Origin: Candidatus Acetothermia bacterium
GTDB lineage: Bacteria; Bipolaricaulota; Bipolaricaulia; RBG-16-55-9; JANLFV01
Assembly (NCBI GenBank): GCA_028275195.1
Contig: JAPWVC010000013.1
Location: 1 to 18,124, forward strand
DNA: 18,124 nt
Direction of reading: 5' to 3'
Made by a program: the position numbers and the translations under genes. The notes beneath the pieces were generated by a model. The model was given only the letters and a program-made list of their open reading frames with translations. It ran no database searches and was not told the origin of the DNA. Below, piece by piece: positions 1-7,304 of this stretch. Each line of letters begins with the position of its first letter. Position 1 is the stretch's first letter.

Positions 1-3000
1 GGTCATCCCGATCGGGGTCATTCCCATGTATTCCCGGTTCACGATCATCACCCCATTCGTCTCGGGGAGGACGGCCACGATGCACTCGAAGCAGCCGCAG
101 TTCTTGACCAGGATATTATTGGCGAAGAAGCAATGGATGTCCGCAAGGGTTACGTTGTAGACATACTCATAGCGAGCTCTCCCGGCATTGTTCACAATCT
201 CCACGGCGGTCACAGTGTCCAAGAAGAAGTCCGCCCCCAGTGCCGCCCGCAGCGGCTCGGCCTCGGGAGCAGCCTCCAAGACTTTCTGCACATTGGTCGC
301 TACGGGCCTCGAGCGACCCGAGCGGTAATAGTAAAGCGTGCTCGGGCTGAGGACCATACGGCTGGCAGGGAGCTGAGCTAAGGCCCGGCCCACATAGTGC
401 GGCAGCACTTCCTCTTGGGTCTTATCGAGCCGGCCGTTGCCAGGCATCTGCCGGATGGCGGTCAGGACGGCCCGCTTCTCAGGGTGCTTAACAGGGATGA
501 GCTCCGCGAACCTTCGCAGATTCGCCCCATACATCATGATCTTCCAAGTCGAGCCAGACCTCTCTAGATAGCCCACGATGCCTAACCGGCGCAACAGGAG
601 CCCAAGATGGCGCGCAGCCCGCTCGTCGGAGATGCATATATACCCCTCGGGAACATCCCACTTCCCTCTATATTGGTGGAGGCGGACACTGCCGTCGCCG
701 TCAAAGACCCCGGCTAAGAAAGCCGCGATATACTCTTCCGGCAGGCTTACCAGCCGCCCCAGCTCCCAGTGTCCCTGGCGACCGATGCGCAGGCCGAATC
801 GCTCCGCTAGCAGGCCCAGGATCGAGTTATTGCCAGAGAGCTGGAAGCAGGGCTTGGTCGGCTTGATCGTCCGCCCCCGCAGTCTCGCAGGGGTGGCAGA
901 TTTGACCTTCTTAGAGAGATAGTAGCCAGGGAAGAGCTGCCCATATATCTCCAGAAACTCTTGGACTAGCTCTTCGTCAGTGTTGACGAAGCTGATGATG
1001 CGCTCATAACGGCCGCGTGGGGTAATACAGCCGTCGCTAGCAATCAAGCCCAAAAGGTAGAAGAGCTCTGGGCTCAGGGACCGAGGCCTTGGCCGCCGAG
1101 GTCGGAAGCCCTCGGGCAGAAGGCCCCCAAGGTCAGGGAGCTCACCTGGGAGACGGAGATGCTTGAGCGCGATCAGACGCTCGCCCGGCTGGATTTGATC
1201 CGCTCGAACCCAGCGGAGGCCATCGAGCCGATCGACCGCCACTTCATGGTCTTTCGTGAGGATCAATTGGCTCCCGGACTTCGTCTCCAAGCGAACCAGC
1301 TCCTCAGGGGCCTCGAAGCGCTGGAGAGCCACGAGCGGCTCCAGGTGGGCTCGACCTTCGCGCAAGGTCAAAGCCCTTGACTCGCGATAGCGCTCGCCCC
1401 CGCGGTGATGGTCGATGAATTCCCCTATGGGCGTGGGGATCCCATCGATGACCAGCTCCGTATCGCCCACCACGCAGCTCGTCTGGGGGTCGGTCATGAT
1501 AGAATACATACTTACTTTCTCTAGGTTCCCATTGGAGGCCTGGGCGACATACTCATTGACCCCGGAGAAGATTCCCCGGACTGGGTCGAGGGTCTCGCCC
1601 TTCTTCACCGGCTTGTTCGGGCCGTGGGGGTCCATCTCGTAGCTCGCGCCGCAGTCGAGCCAGGTATAGGCCCCGCAGAGGCCCAACCTCTGCGGAGTGA
1701 CGATGCAGACATGATTCGGGGCATAGGACTGGCAGAGGATGCATGAATAGAATGTATCGACATTCTCGTCCTTCAGGCCCATGACCCGCTCGTCCCGCTG
1801 GCGGTAGATCTCCCGGGCCTCCTTCAGCAGCCGCTCCACCTCCGCTTGATCGGTGACGATCTTCACCTGGACCTTATCGACGATCGCACCGAAGTCCTCC
1901 TTGAACTTCGCGACCAGGACCTCGCCGTAGTGGCGCAGGCGGAAGCCCTTCTGGAAGGCCTCCTTGCTGATCCTCACCCAGGGGATGTCCCTCTGACCGA
2001 TGTGCATCACCCCATTGATACAGCTAATGAAGTGGTGGATCCGCCGCTCCAGGACCGGCTCGAAGTCCACCTTCAAGTTCCGCCCGGCCACATCGACGAT
2101 CACGCCTAGGGGCATGGCCTCGCCCTCCTTGGCTTGATCGATGTCCGGGCCGACGAGCTCGATCTTCCCGTCCTCGACCTCTGCAAGCGGCCGGGCCCGC
2201 AAGAGCTCGAAGGCCGTGGAGTATTTCCCCCCGAACTCGACATAGAGGTTCTCCTTCCGGACCCGTTCGCCTTCGAACCCCGCGCCATAGGGGACGGGGA
2301 TGGGGATCTTGCTCACCTTGAGCTTCAGGCCCCGGACCTCCACGGCCTTGGACACGATCTTATTCAAGGGGATCCCGGAGACGACATGCTCGTAGGTGCA
2401 GATCCCCCTGGGGAGGATTTGGGGGATGGGGACATCGCTCAGGACAGGGAAGCCGAAGTTGATCGCCCCCGCGGCTGTGGCATATTTCTCATCGGTGAGG
2501 AGCTGGCCGCCGTCCTCTTTGGGGTCAAGATCAGCCCCCAGGGCCAAGACGAAGGCATGGACCCTCTCTTTGTTATACAATAAGATCTTCCGTGCGGCCT
2601 CCAGGTCCCCAGGCTTGATCCCACCGAAGGTCATCGCCGCCCTTGCGGCGAAGTTGAGGGCATGGACCGCGGCACTCGTGTCCTTCCCATAGGGGACGAG
2701 GAAGGTATCCCAATTCATCTCCACGCCCTCTTCATATAATTGCTCGGCCATCGAGCGGCCGTTGGTGTTCGAGGCCATGAAGACCAGGATATTTCGCTCC
2801 TGGAGTGAGCGGGCCAGCTCGACCGCCTCCTCATTGGTGGGCAAGGCCCCGACGCAGGCGGCGAACCCCGGCATCCGGCCGTCGACGAGCTTGATCCCCT
2901 GGGTTCTAAGAATGGAATCGTCGGTGAACCCGAGCCAGGGTGGCTGCGGCTCCTGGCCGTTCAGGTATTTGAGGGCCTCGATCAGCTCCTCCGCGATCAG

Positions 3001-3291
3001 GGTGGCGATCCCCGCATCCAGGGCATTCCCGAGGTAGGGGAGCCAGAGCCGCTCCTCCGGCGGTGGGGGGAGGAGGGACTTAGCATGCTCGAGGGCCTTC
3101 TGGGCATCGCTCAGGGTCTTGACCTCCAGCCCGGTGAGGGCCAGGATCAAGGGGAGGTAATAGGCCGTATTGGGGAAGCCGAGCTTCTTCTCCGGCCCGA
3201 AGGCCTCGATCGCTCGGCGGAGCTCCTCCTCCGCCTGGGCTACATACTTGTGCGCGCCACGGATGGCCGCCCTCGCGATGATCCTCGACAT
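1..3291 (-). CDS. acsB: Acetyl-CoA synthase (CODH/ACS beta subunit) precursor, interrupted by an intein; 3' end outside window
   Basis: AcsB condenses CO, a methyl group from the corrinoid protein and CoA into acetyl-CoA, or runs in reverse, at the Ni-Ni-[4Fe-4S] A-cluster. The reading frame is open from ATG 3291 to base 1 (1097 codons) and runs off the left edge. GAGGAGG lies 7 nt before the start, and the upstream oxidoreductase gene stops 12 nt away. The first 605 residues are an unbroken N-extein with the bacterial N-terminal region. Cluster cysteines are at 517, 520, 529 and 539, each exactly 11 higher than Moorella Cys506, 509, 518 and 528. The next expected ligand pair, Cys-Gly-Cys (Moorella 595 and 597), is split off by the intein, residues 606-1064. 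The C-extein resumes at 1065 with CGCFEC and 33 residues are visible. By family length, about 100 more residues lie outside. After splicing the protein should be near 740 residues. Confidence 0.96.
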   Translation of the reverse strand, partial: MSRIIARAAIRGAHKYVAQAEEELRRAIEAFGPEKKLGFPNTAYYLPLILALTGLEVKTLSDAQKALEHAKSLLPPPPEERLWLPYLGNALDAGIATLIAEELIEALKYLNGQEPQPPWLGFTDDSILRTQGIKLVDGRMPGFAACVGALPTNEEAVELARSLQERNILVFMASNTNGRSMAEQLYEEGVEMNWDTFLVPYGKDTSAAVHALNFAARAAMTFGGIKPGDLEAARKILLYNKERVHAFVLALGADLDPKEDGGQLLTDEKYATAAGAINFGFPVLSDVPIPQILPRGICTYEHVVSGIPLNKIVSKAVEVRGLKLKVSKIPIPVPYGAGFEGERVRKENLYVEFGGKYSTAFELLRARPLAEVEDGKIELVGPDIDQAKEGEAMPLGVIVDVAGRNLKVDFEPVLERRIHHFISCINGVMHIGQRDIPWVRISKEAFQKGFRLRHYGEVLVAKFKEDFGAIVDKVQVKIVTDQAEVERLLKEAREIYRQRDERVMGLKDENVDTFYSCILCQSYAPNHVCIVTPQRLGLCGAYTWLDCGASYEMDPHGPNKPVKKGETLDPVRGIFSGVNEYVAQASNGNLEKVSMYSIMTDPQTSCVVGDTELVIDGIPTPIGEFIDHHRGGERYRESRALTLREGRAHLEPLVALQRFEAPEELVRLETKSGSQLILTKDHEVAVDRLDGLRWVRADQIQPGERLIALKHLRLPGELPDLGGLLPEGFRPRRPRPRSLSPELFYLLGLIASDGCITPRGRYERIISFVNTDEELVQEFLEIYGQLFPGYYLSKKVKSATPARLRGRTIKPTKPCFQLSGNNSILGLLAERFGLRIGRQGHWELGRLVSLPEEYIAAFLAGVFDGDGSVRLHQYRGKWDVPEGYICISDERAARHLGLLLRRLGIVGYLERSGSTWKIMMYGANLRRFAELIPVKHPEKRAVLTAIRQMPGNGRLDKTQEEVLPHYVGRALAQLPASRMVLSPSTLYYYRSGRSRPVATNVQKVLEAAPEAEPLRAALGADFFLDTVTAVEIVNNAGRARYEYVYNVTLADIHCFFANNILVKNCGCFECIVAVLPETNGVMIVNREYMGMTPIGMT
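100..1476 (-). other. Intein (459 aa) with LAGLIDADG homing endonuclease, inserted in AcsB
   Basis: This is an in-frame protein-splicing element inside acsB. The N-terminal splice residue is Cys1 (CVVGDTEL, block A). Block B has the TxxH motif as TKDH, with His77. Two endonuclease motifs follow: YLLGLIASDG (140-149) and FLAGVFDGDG (253-262). Block F is VYNVTLADIHCFFAN (439-453, His448), and block G ends ILVKN (Asn459) followed by Cys+1. The flanking exteins join seamlessly into the conserved AcsB segment TS|CGCFEC, which fixes both boundaries to the residue. Two positions differ from the usual pattern: the penultimate His is Lys458, and the block F Asp is Asn441. By eye its codons are somewhat more AT-rich than the extein's, which fits separate inheritance. 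Confidence 0.96.
487..1074 (-). other. LAGLIDADG (DOD-type) homing endonuclease domain within the intein
   Basis: This domain lies between splicing blocks B and F, roughly intein residues 135-330; the limits are approximate. It has two LAGLIDADG helices 113 residues apart, typical of a monomeric double-motif enzyme. The acidic metal-binding residues at the helix ends are both present (Asp148 and Asp261), so the nuclease may be active. Just before it is an Arg/Pro-rich stretch (RPRRPRPR, 125-132). After it, residues about 362-410 have a helix-turn-helix look and are rich in Arg, Ser and Tyr, possibly helping DNA recognition. That last point is inference. The expected substrate is an intein-free acsB allele at the A-cluster codons. 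Confidence 0.88.
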
Positions 3292-3303
3292 CTTTCAACC
3301 TCC

Positions 3304-4605
3304 TCAACTCATCAGTCTCATCGTCTCGATCAATTCCTGGTATTCCCGCTCAGGGAACCGCTCGCCCCGCCCCTCAATGAGCGGCATGATCTCCGAGAAG
3401 CCGAATGACTCCCGAAGAAGCCGATCCTTGAGCTCCGCGACGCTCACACCCCTCTCGACGAGCGAGCGGATGATCCCCGCATTCTCGATCTCCCCGACCA
3501 GGATGAACCCCACGAGGCGATCGCCTCGCAGGACCAGCCGCTTATAGATCCTTGGCCCGGGCTGATCGATCAGCTCAGAATCGAAGTCCCGCTCCCGCAG
3601 GCCCGCCAGCCCGGCGGAGATGACCGGGAGGTCGAAGAACTGGACGGAGTTCATCCCCATCGAGCCGCGGTAGACCGCCTCTTTCCCGGCCATGTTCAGC
3701 GCCGCGACCCGCCCTTGCTCGACCGCGCAGGGCCAGAGGGCATTGGTCCAATGCCTCCCTCGGACCACATCGTAGCTCTGGGCCACATCCCCCGCGGCAT
3801 AGATGTTGGGGATGTTCGTCCGGCAGTGTTCATCGATGATAACCCCGTAGTCATATTGGACCTCGGTCCCCTCAACCGGCTCGAGGTTGGCCCGGACCCC
3901 CTTCCCCACCACCACGAGCTGGGCCGGGAGCTCCTCCCCCGATTCCATCAATACGCCTGTGACCCGGCCATCGCCCAAGATCTTCGCCGGCTCCATCCCC
4001 GTGGCGACCTTGATCCCATGTTCCTCGAGGAGGGCGCGATAGATCTCGCCCGCCCGGGCATCGACCATTTGGGAGAGGAGGTGAGGCGAGCCGACGGCCA
4101 CGGTCACATCTACCCCCCTGGCCTTGAGGCCGACGGCCGCCTTCAAGCCCACCAAGCCCCCGCCGAGGACGACCGCTTCCTTGACCTGGGGGAGCATGGC
4201 GAGCATCTCCTTCGCGTCTGAAAGCCGGCGGAAGCCGAAGACCCCGGCCTTATCGAGCCCCTCGATCTCCGGGAAGGTGGGGGAGGCCCCGTTCGCGAGG
4301 AGGAGGTTATCGTATTCCAGCTCCTCGCCGTTATCGAGGATCACCCGGTTAGCCCGCGGCTCGACCCGCACGGCCCTCCGGCCGAGATGGGCCTCGATCC
4401 TGTTCCGCTCGTAGAAGTCAGGCGGGCGATAGTAGATCCTCTCCTCGGGGAGCTCCCCAGCGAGGTAGTAAGAGATGAGGGGACGGGAATACAAGGGGTT
4501 CGGCTCATCGGAGATCATGATGATCTCGCAGGTAGGGTCCTCCCGACGGAGGGTCTCCGCGGCGCTGATCCCGGCCGCGCTGCTCCCGATGATGATGTTC
4601 TTCAA
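3304..4605 (-). CDS. FAD/NAD(P)-dependent oxidoreductase (FNOR type) partnered with a CooF-like ferredoxin
   Basis: This 433-residue cytoplasmic flavoprotein belongs to the rubredoxin reductase/nitrite reductase-like pyridine nucleotide-disulfide oxidoreductase superfamily. It has an N-terminal FAD fold (IIIGSSAAGISAAE, residues 4-17), a central NAD(P)-binding fold (VVLGGGLVGLKAA, about 145-157) and a second FAD contact, NIYAAGDVAQ. The start is TTG at 4605 and overlaps the upstream ferredoxin stop as TTGA; a GGAGG-rich sequence lies just before it. No later ATG would keep the FAD motif. A CooF plus flavin oxidoreductase pair is a known companion of CO dehydrogenase genes. Here it directly precedes acsB, so it probably exchanges electrons between ferredoxin and NAD(P)H. 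The exact donor and acceptor cannot be read from the sequence. Confidence 0.9.
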   Translation of the reverse strand: MKNIIIGSSAAGISAAETLRREDPTCEIIMISDEPNPLYSRPLISYYLAGELPEERIYYRPPDFYERNRIEAHLGRRAVRVEPRANRVILDNGEELEYDNLLLANGASPTFPEIEGLDKAGVFGFRRLSDAKEMLAMLPQVKEAVVLGGGLVGLKAAVGLKARGVDVTVAVGSPHLLSQMVDARAGEIYRALLEEHGIKVATGMEPAKILGDGRVTGVLMESGEELPAQLVVVGKGVRANLEPVEGTEVQYDYGVIIDEHCRTNIPNIYAAGDVAQSYDVVRGRHWTNALWPCAVEQGRVAALNMAGKEAVYRGSMGMNSVQFFDLPVISAGLAGLRERDFDSELIDQPGPRIYKRLVLRGDRLVGFILVGEIENAGIIRSLVERGVSVAELKDRLLRESFGFSEIMPLIEGRGERFPEREYQELIETMRLMS

Positions 4606-5087
4606 TACCGGACCACCTCCTCCTCCAAGAGCCTCTTAAACTCCGCAAACTCCCCGGCGAAGAGGGCCTCGGTCGGACAGGCCGCAACACAGGCATACCT
4701 CTCCCGGCCCTCCTTCCCCTCACGCTCGGGGCAGAGGTCGCACTTCAAGGCCACCTTGAGCTTGCTGGGGGTGATCGCCCCGAATGGGCAAGCCATCACG
4801 CACATCCAGCAGCCGACGCACCGCTCTTGATCGACGAGCACGACCCCTTCCTCCCGGTGCATCGCCCCGGTGATACAAGCATCGATGCACGGGGCGGACT
4901 CGCAGTGGTGGCAGGCGAGGGAGAGATTCCCCCAAGGTGCGGGCTGGACCTCCCTTCGCCTGACAGGGGCTTCCCCCTCCAAGACCGCTTGGAAGAGGTC
5001 CTTGCTCGAGGAGTGCTCGACGGCACAGGCGAGCTCGCAGGCCCCGCAGGCCAAGCACCGCCGCAGGTCACAGAAGATCCGCTCCAT
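4602..5087 (-). CDS. CooF-like polyferredoxin (four [4Fe-4S] clusters)
   Basis: This 161-residue iron-sulfur electron carrier is related to CooF and to the beta subunits of molybdopterin oxidoreductases. Four cysteine groups are visible: CDLRRCLACGACELAC near the N-terminus, CHHCESAPCIDAC, CVGCWMCVMACPFGAI and CDLC...CVAACPTEA. These can ligate four [4Fe-4S] clusters. In CODH systems CooF passes electrons from CO oxidation to redox partners. Here the partner is most likely the flavoprotein encoded next, whose TTG start overlaps this stop codon. The start chosen is ATG 5087, with AAGGAGG 9 nt upstream and a strong promoter before it. A 37-codon extension to a TTG at 5198 would run through that promoter and adds residues unlike the family. 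Confidence 0.9.
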   Translation of the reverse strand: MERIFCDLRRCLACGACELACAVEHSSSKDLFQAVLEGEAPVRRREVQPAPWGNLSLACHHCESAPCIDACITGAMHREEGVVLVDQERCVGCWMCVMACPFGAITPSKLKVALKCDLCPEREGKEGRERYACVAACPTEALFAGEFAEFKRLLEEEVVRY

Positions 5088-5096
5088 GAGCCTGAA

Positions 5097-5103
5097 CCTC
5101 CTT
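5097..5103 (-). promoter_or_regulatory. Ribosome binding site of the CooF-like gene
   Basis: On the minus strand the sequence reads AAGGAGG, 9 nt before ATG 5087. It decides the start of the CooF-like gene in favour of this ATG over the in-frame TTG at 5198. Confidence 0.8.
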
Positions 5104-5147
5104 ACCGAACCGAGCCGGCCCTTTGCGAAAATGGGGCACCAGCCGGG

Positions 5148-5176
5148 ATTATAGCATCGGCGTTGCTGGGGATCAA
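5148..5176 (-). promoter_or_regulatory. Sigma70-like promoter for cooF-like, oxidoreductase and acsB
   Basis: The minus strand has TTGATC (5171-5176), a 17-nt spacer and a perfect TATAAT (5148-5153). It lies in the 107-nt gap between the cooC stop and the CooF-like start. Predicted transcription would begin about 7 nt below the -10 box, giving a leader of about 55 nt. It would let the electron-transfer genes and acsB be expressed separately from the upstream acetate genes. Confidence 0.72.
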
Positions 5177-5194
5177 GTCCGGAGCTGAGAGAGG

Positions 5195-5977
5195 TCAAAG
5201 AGCTGGAGGCCGTCTCTCAGCTTTTGGGATCGGCCCCGTCAGGGAGGTGAAGATCGCCCCGACCTCCCGCTTGAGGGGCTCCCCAGGCTCGAGCGCGGGG
5301 AGCCCGCCCCGGTCGAGGAGCCGGAGCCGCTCGCTATAGCTGATATAGCCGAGGATGGGGAGCCCACCGGGGAGGCCATGGGCGATGTATTCCCGATCCC
5401 TGGCATCGCGGACTTTATTCCCCACGGCCAGGACCCGGCGGAGGCCGATCTCCCCGGCGAGCTTGGCGATCCTCGCGGCCGTCTCGAGGCTCCGCCGATC
5501 GGGGTCGACGACCACGAGGAGGGCCTCGACCCCTTGGGCCGTCCCCCGCCCGAGGTGCTCGAGCCCGGCCTCCATGTCCACGATCACCAGCTCATCCCGC
5601 TCGAGGAAGAGGTGCCGGAGGAGCCCGCGGAGGAAGCTATTCTCGGGGCAGGCGCAGCCTCCGCCGCCCTTCCGGATCGCCCCGAGGACCATCACTCGGA
5701 TCCCGTCCTTGTAGACGGAGTAGCGGTCGGGGATGTCCTCCACCCTGGGGTTGAGCTTGATGAGCCCGCCGGCCTCCCCCGCTCGCTCTTTGATCAGCTC
5801 GTGCAGCTCGGCTAGGGGCGTGATCTCCGCCTCGATTCCCAGGGTGGCAGGCAGATTGGCGGCGGGATCGGCATCGACTGCCAGGACCTTGAAGCCGCGG
5901 GAGACTGCCTCCCGGGCTAAGAGGGCCGCCAGGGTCGTCTTCCCCACCCCGCCCTTCCCCGAGATCGCCAGCTTCAT
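5195..5977 (-). CDS. cooC: CooC/AcsF-type nickel-insertion ATPase for CODH/ACS
   Basis: This 260-residue MinD/ParA-like P-loop ATPase matures nickel sites of CO dehydrogenase or acetyl-CoA synthase. It opens with a deviant Walker A motif, SGKGGVGKTT (residues 6-15), and a switch region VDADPAANLP (34-43). It carries the family's CxC motif, Cys108 and Cys110 in GGGGCACPENS, which in CooC binds metal and supports dimer formation. Walker B is LVIVDMEAGLEHLGRG. Start ATG 5977 is 2 nt after the DUF3786 gene stop, with a G-rich ribosome site (GGGGG) upstream. Its position before acsB suggests it serves the A-cluster (AcsF role), but CooC and AcsF paralogues cannot be separated with certainty by eye. 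Confidence 0.93.
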   Translation of the reverse strand: MKLAISGKGGVGKTTLAALLAREAVSRGFKVLAVDADPAANLPATLGIEAEITPLAELHELIKERAGEAGGLIKLNPRVEDIPDRYSVYKDGIRVMVLGAIRKGGGGCACPENSFLRGLLRHLFLERDELVIVDMEAGLEHLGRGTAQGVEALLVVVDPDRRSLETAARIAKLAGEIGLRRVLAVGNKVRDARDREYIAHGLPGGLPILGYISYSERLRLLDRGGLPALEPGEPLKREVGAIFTSLTGPIPKAERRPPAL

Positions 5978-5979
5978 CT

Positions 5980-6606
5980 TTAGGCCCCCTTGGCCAGCTT
6001 AGCGCAGAGCCACCTTCCGAGGATCGCCAGCCCGTCGGTGGGGAGGTAACGGCTGGCCGAGGCATCGAATAGGACGGTGGCCCTGGGGGGAAACTCCTCA
6101 TCCCCGCGCCAGTAGACCACGGCCATCCGGATGCGGGGCAGGACCCTGAAGGCGAAGGCGGCGTCCCCGAGGTCGAGGGGCTCACCGCCGAGGGCGAGCG
6201 CGGCCCGCTTGAAGCCCTCTAAGTCGTTCCCGAAGGCCCGGACCAGGCTATCGCCCGAATACCCTTGGAAGGCCCGGTAGTAGAATTGCCCCTCGGGGAG
6301 CTCGCGGAAGGCGAGCCATTCTCCCGAGAAAGGGGTCTCAGTGGCGCGCCACTCGGCCCGCCGGAGGTAGTCGAGCAAGAGGGCCTGGATCTCTTCCGGG
6401 CACTCCTTGCCGCTCTCCAGCTCATAGGCCACGAGCTCGGGGTAGGCGATCCGATAGGTGCGATCGAAGAGGCGGAGCCGTAGCTCGCCCGAGCCAGGAA
6501 GGAACTCCGCCCCGGCAAGCTCGGCGAGCTCACCTGGCTCGCGTCTCTTGAGCTCGGCTCTCGCCTCGGCAATCAAGGGCTGCAACGACCTGCGCCACTG
6601 CTCCAT
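5980..6606 (-). CDS. DUF3786 domain protein, possible CODH/ACS accessory factor
   Basis: This 208-residue soluble protein has no signal peptide or membrane segment. The C-terminal part, with FDASASRYLPTDGLAILG and then a short helix, looks like DUF3786, a family of unknown function that I recall as common in anaerobes with CODH/ACS genes. There are few cysteines (one near residue 69, one near the C-terminus), so it is unlikely to hold an Fe-S cluster by itself. It sits 2 nt before the nickel-insertion ATPase and 46 nt after satP, which suggests a role in metal-centre assembly or protein handling. That role is inference. The start ATG 6604-6606 has only a weak GGAA upstream. Confidence 0.75.
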   Translation of the reverse strand: MEQWRRSLQPLIAEARAELKRREPGELAELAGAEFLPGSGELRLRLFDRTYRIAYPELVAYELESGKECPEEIQALLLDYLRRAEWRATETPFSGEWLAFRELPEGQFYYRAFQGYSGDSLVRAFGNDLEGFKRAALALGGEPLDLGDAAFAFRVLPRIRMAVVYWRGDEEFPPRATVLFDASASRYLPTDGLAILGRWLCAKLAKGA

Positions 6607-6652
6607 TCCGTTCCATGGTAGCGCAGCCGAGGCGAGGGTTCAATGCAATGCC

Positions 6653-7264
6653 CTATCTCACCTTAGCGAGCTCCCGTCTCTCCTTCTCCTCCGGGCTCCT
6701 CCTCGCAGCCGGCCCGGTGGGGAGGACCGGCCTCCCCCAGGTGGCCTCTAAGATCACGGCGAGCGAGGCATACCAGGCGGAGAGGGCGCAGAAGATTCCC
6801 TCAAAGCCGGCGATCCGATGCACTACGGGGACGAAGACCCCGATCGCCAGGAGGAAGAAGAGGATCGTCAATGTGACGAAGACAACGGTCACGGCCTTCG
6901 AGACCCTGATCGCCCCGAAGGTCATATACCCGGTGAAGATCCCCCAGGCGATCAAGAAGACGGCCAGCCCCGCCTTGGGGATGGGGGGGAAGATCCCCAT
7001 CTGCACGAGGATCTCCATCAGGGCGAAGCCCATCCAGAAGGCCCCGTATGAGCTGAAGGCCGTGGCCCCGAAGGTGTTCCCCGCCCGGACCTCCCACATC
7101 CCGGCGAGGAACTGGGCCAAACCGCCGTAGAAGAGGCCCATCGGGAGGACCATCCCCAGGCTCTCCGGAGGGATCAGCCCGGCATTGACGATGTTCAGGA
7201 TGAAGGTGGTGAGAGCGAAGCCGCCCAGCCCCAAGGCCGCGGGATTGGCCAGCTCTTTATTCAT
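6653..7264 (-). CDS. satP: Acetate/succinate permease, GPR1/FUN34/YaaH (SatP) family
   Basis: This 203-residue inner-membrane protein has about six hydrophobic segments and the family signature NPAALGLGGFALTT near the N-terminus. A charged C-terminal tail (RRSPEEKERRE) should face the cytoplasm. SatP-type proteins move acetate, coupled to protons, or act as acetate channels. The start at 7264 has AAGGAGG 7 nt upstream, and the gap from the acs stop is 40 nt, so the two genes are probably co-transcribed. Together they link extracellular acetate to intracellular acetyl-CoA. The direction of transport, uptake or release, cannot be read from the sequence. Confidence 0.93.
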   Translation of the reverse strand: MNKELANPAALGLGGFALTTFILNIVNAGLIPPESLGMVLPMGLFYGGLAQFLAGMWEVRAGNTFGATAFSSYGAFWMGFALMEILVQMGIFPPIPKAGLAVFLIAWGIFTGYMTFGAIRVSKAVTVVFVTLTILFFLLAIGVFVPVVHRIAGFEGIFCALSAWYASLAVILEATWGRPVLPTGPAARRSPEEKERRELAKVR

Positions 7265-7304
7265 CTGCAGACCTCCTTAGAGTTTCCGGTGAGGGGCTTT
7301 AGGC

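Noticed and set aside
133..1642. Several plus-strand open frames of 70-115 codons
   Set aside because: They are antisense to the intein and AcsB, have no ribosome sites and show no family resemblance.
1477..3291. acsB read as a truncated gene ending at base 1477, with an unrelated gene on its left
   Set aside because: The frame is continuous through 1476-100 with no stop. The inserted part has intein blocks at both ends, and the AcsB sequence resumes exactly at CGCFEC.
5088..5198. 37-codon N-terminal extension of the CooF-like protein from a TTG start
   Set aside because: The extension covers a strong promoter and does not resemble the family. AAGGAGG precedes the ATG at 5087.
5195..5977. 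CooC-like ATPase as a MinD or ParA partition protein
   Set aside because: The CxC motif in GGGGCACPEN and the CODH/ACS neighbourhood mark the CooC/AcsF group.
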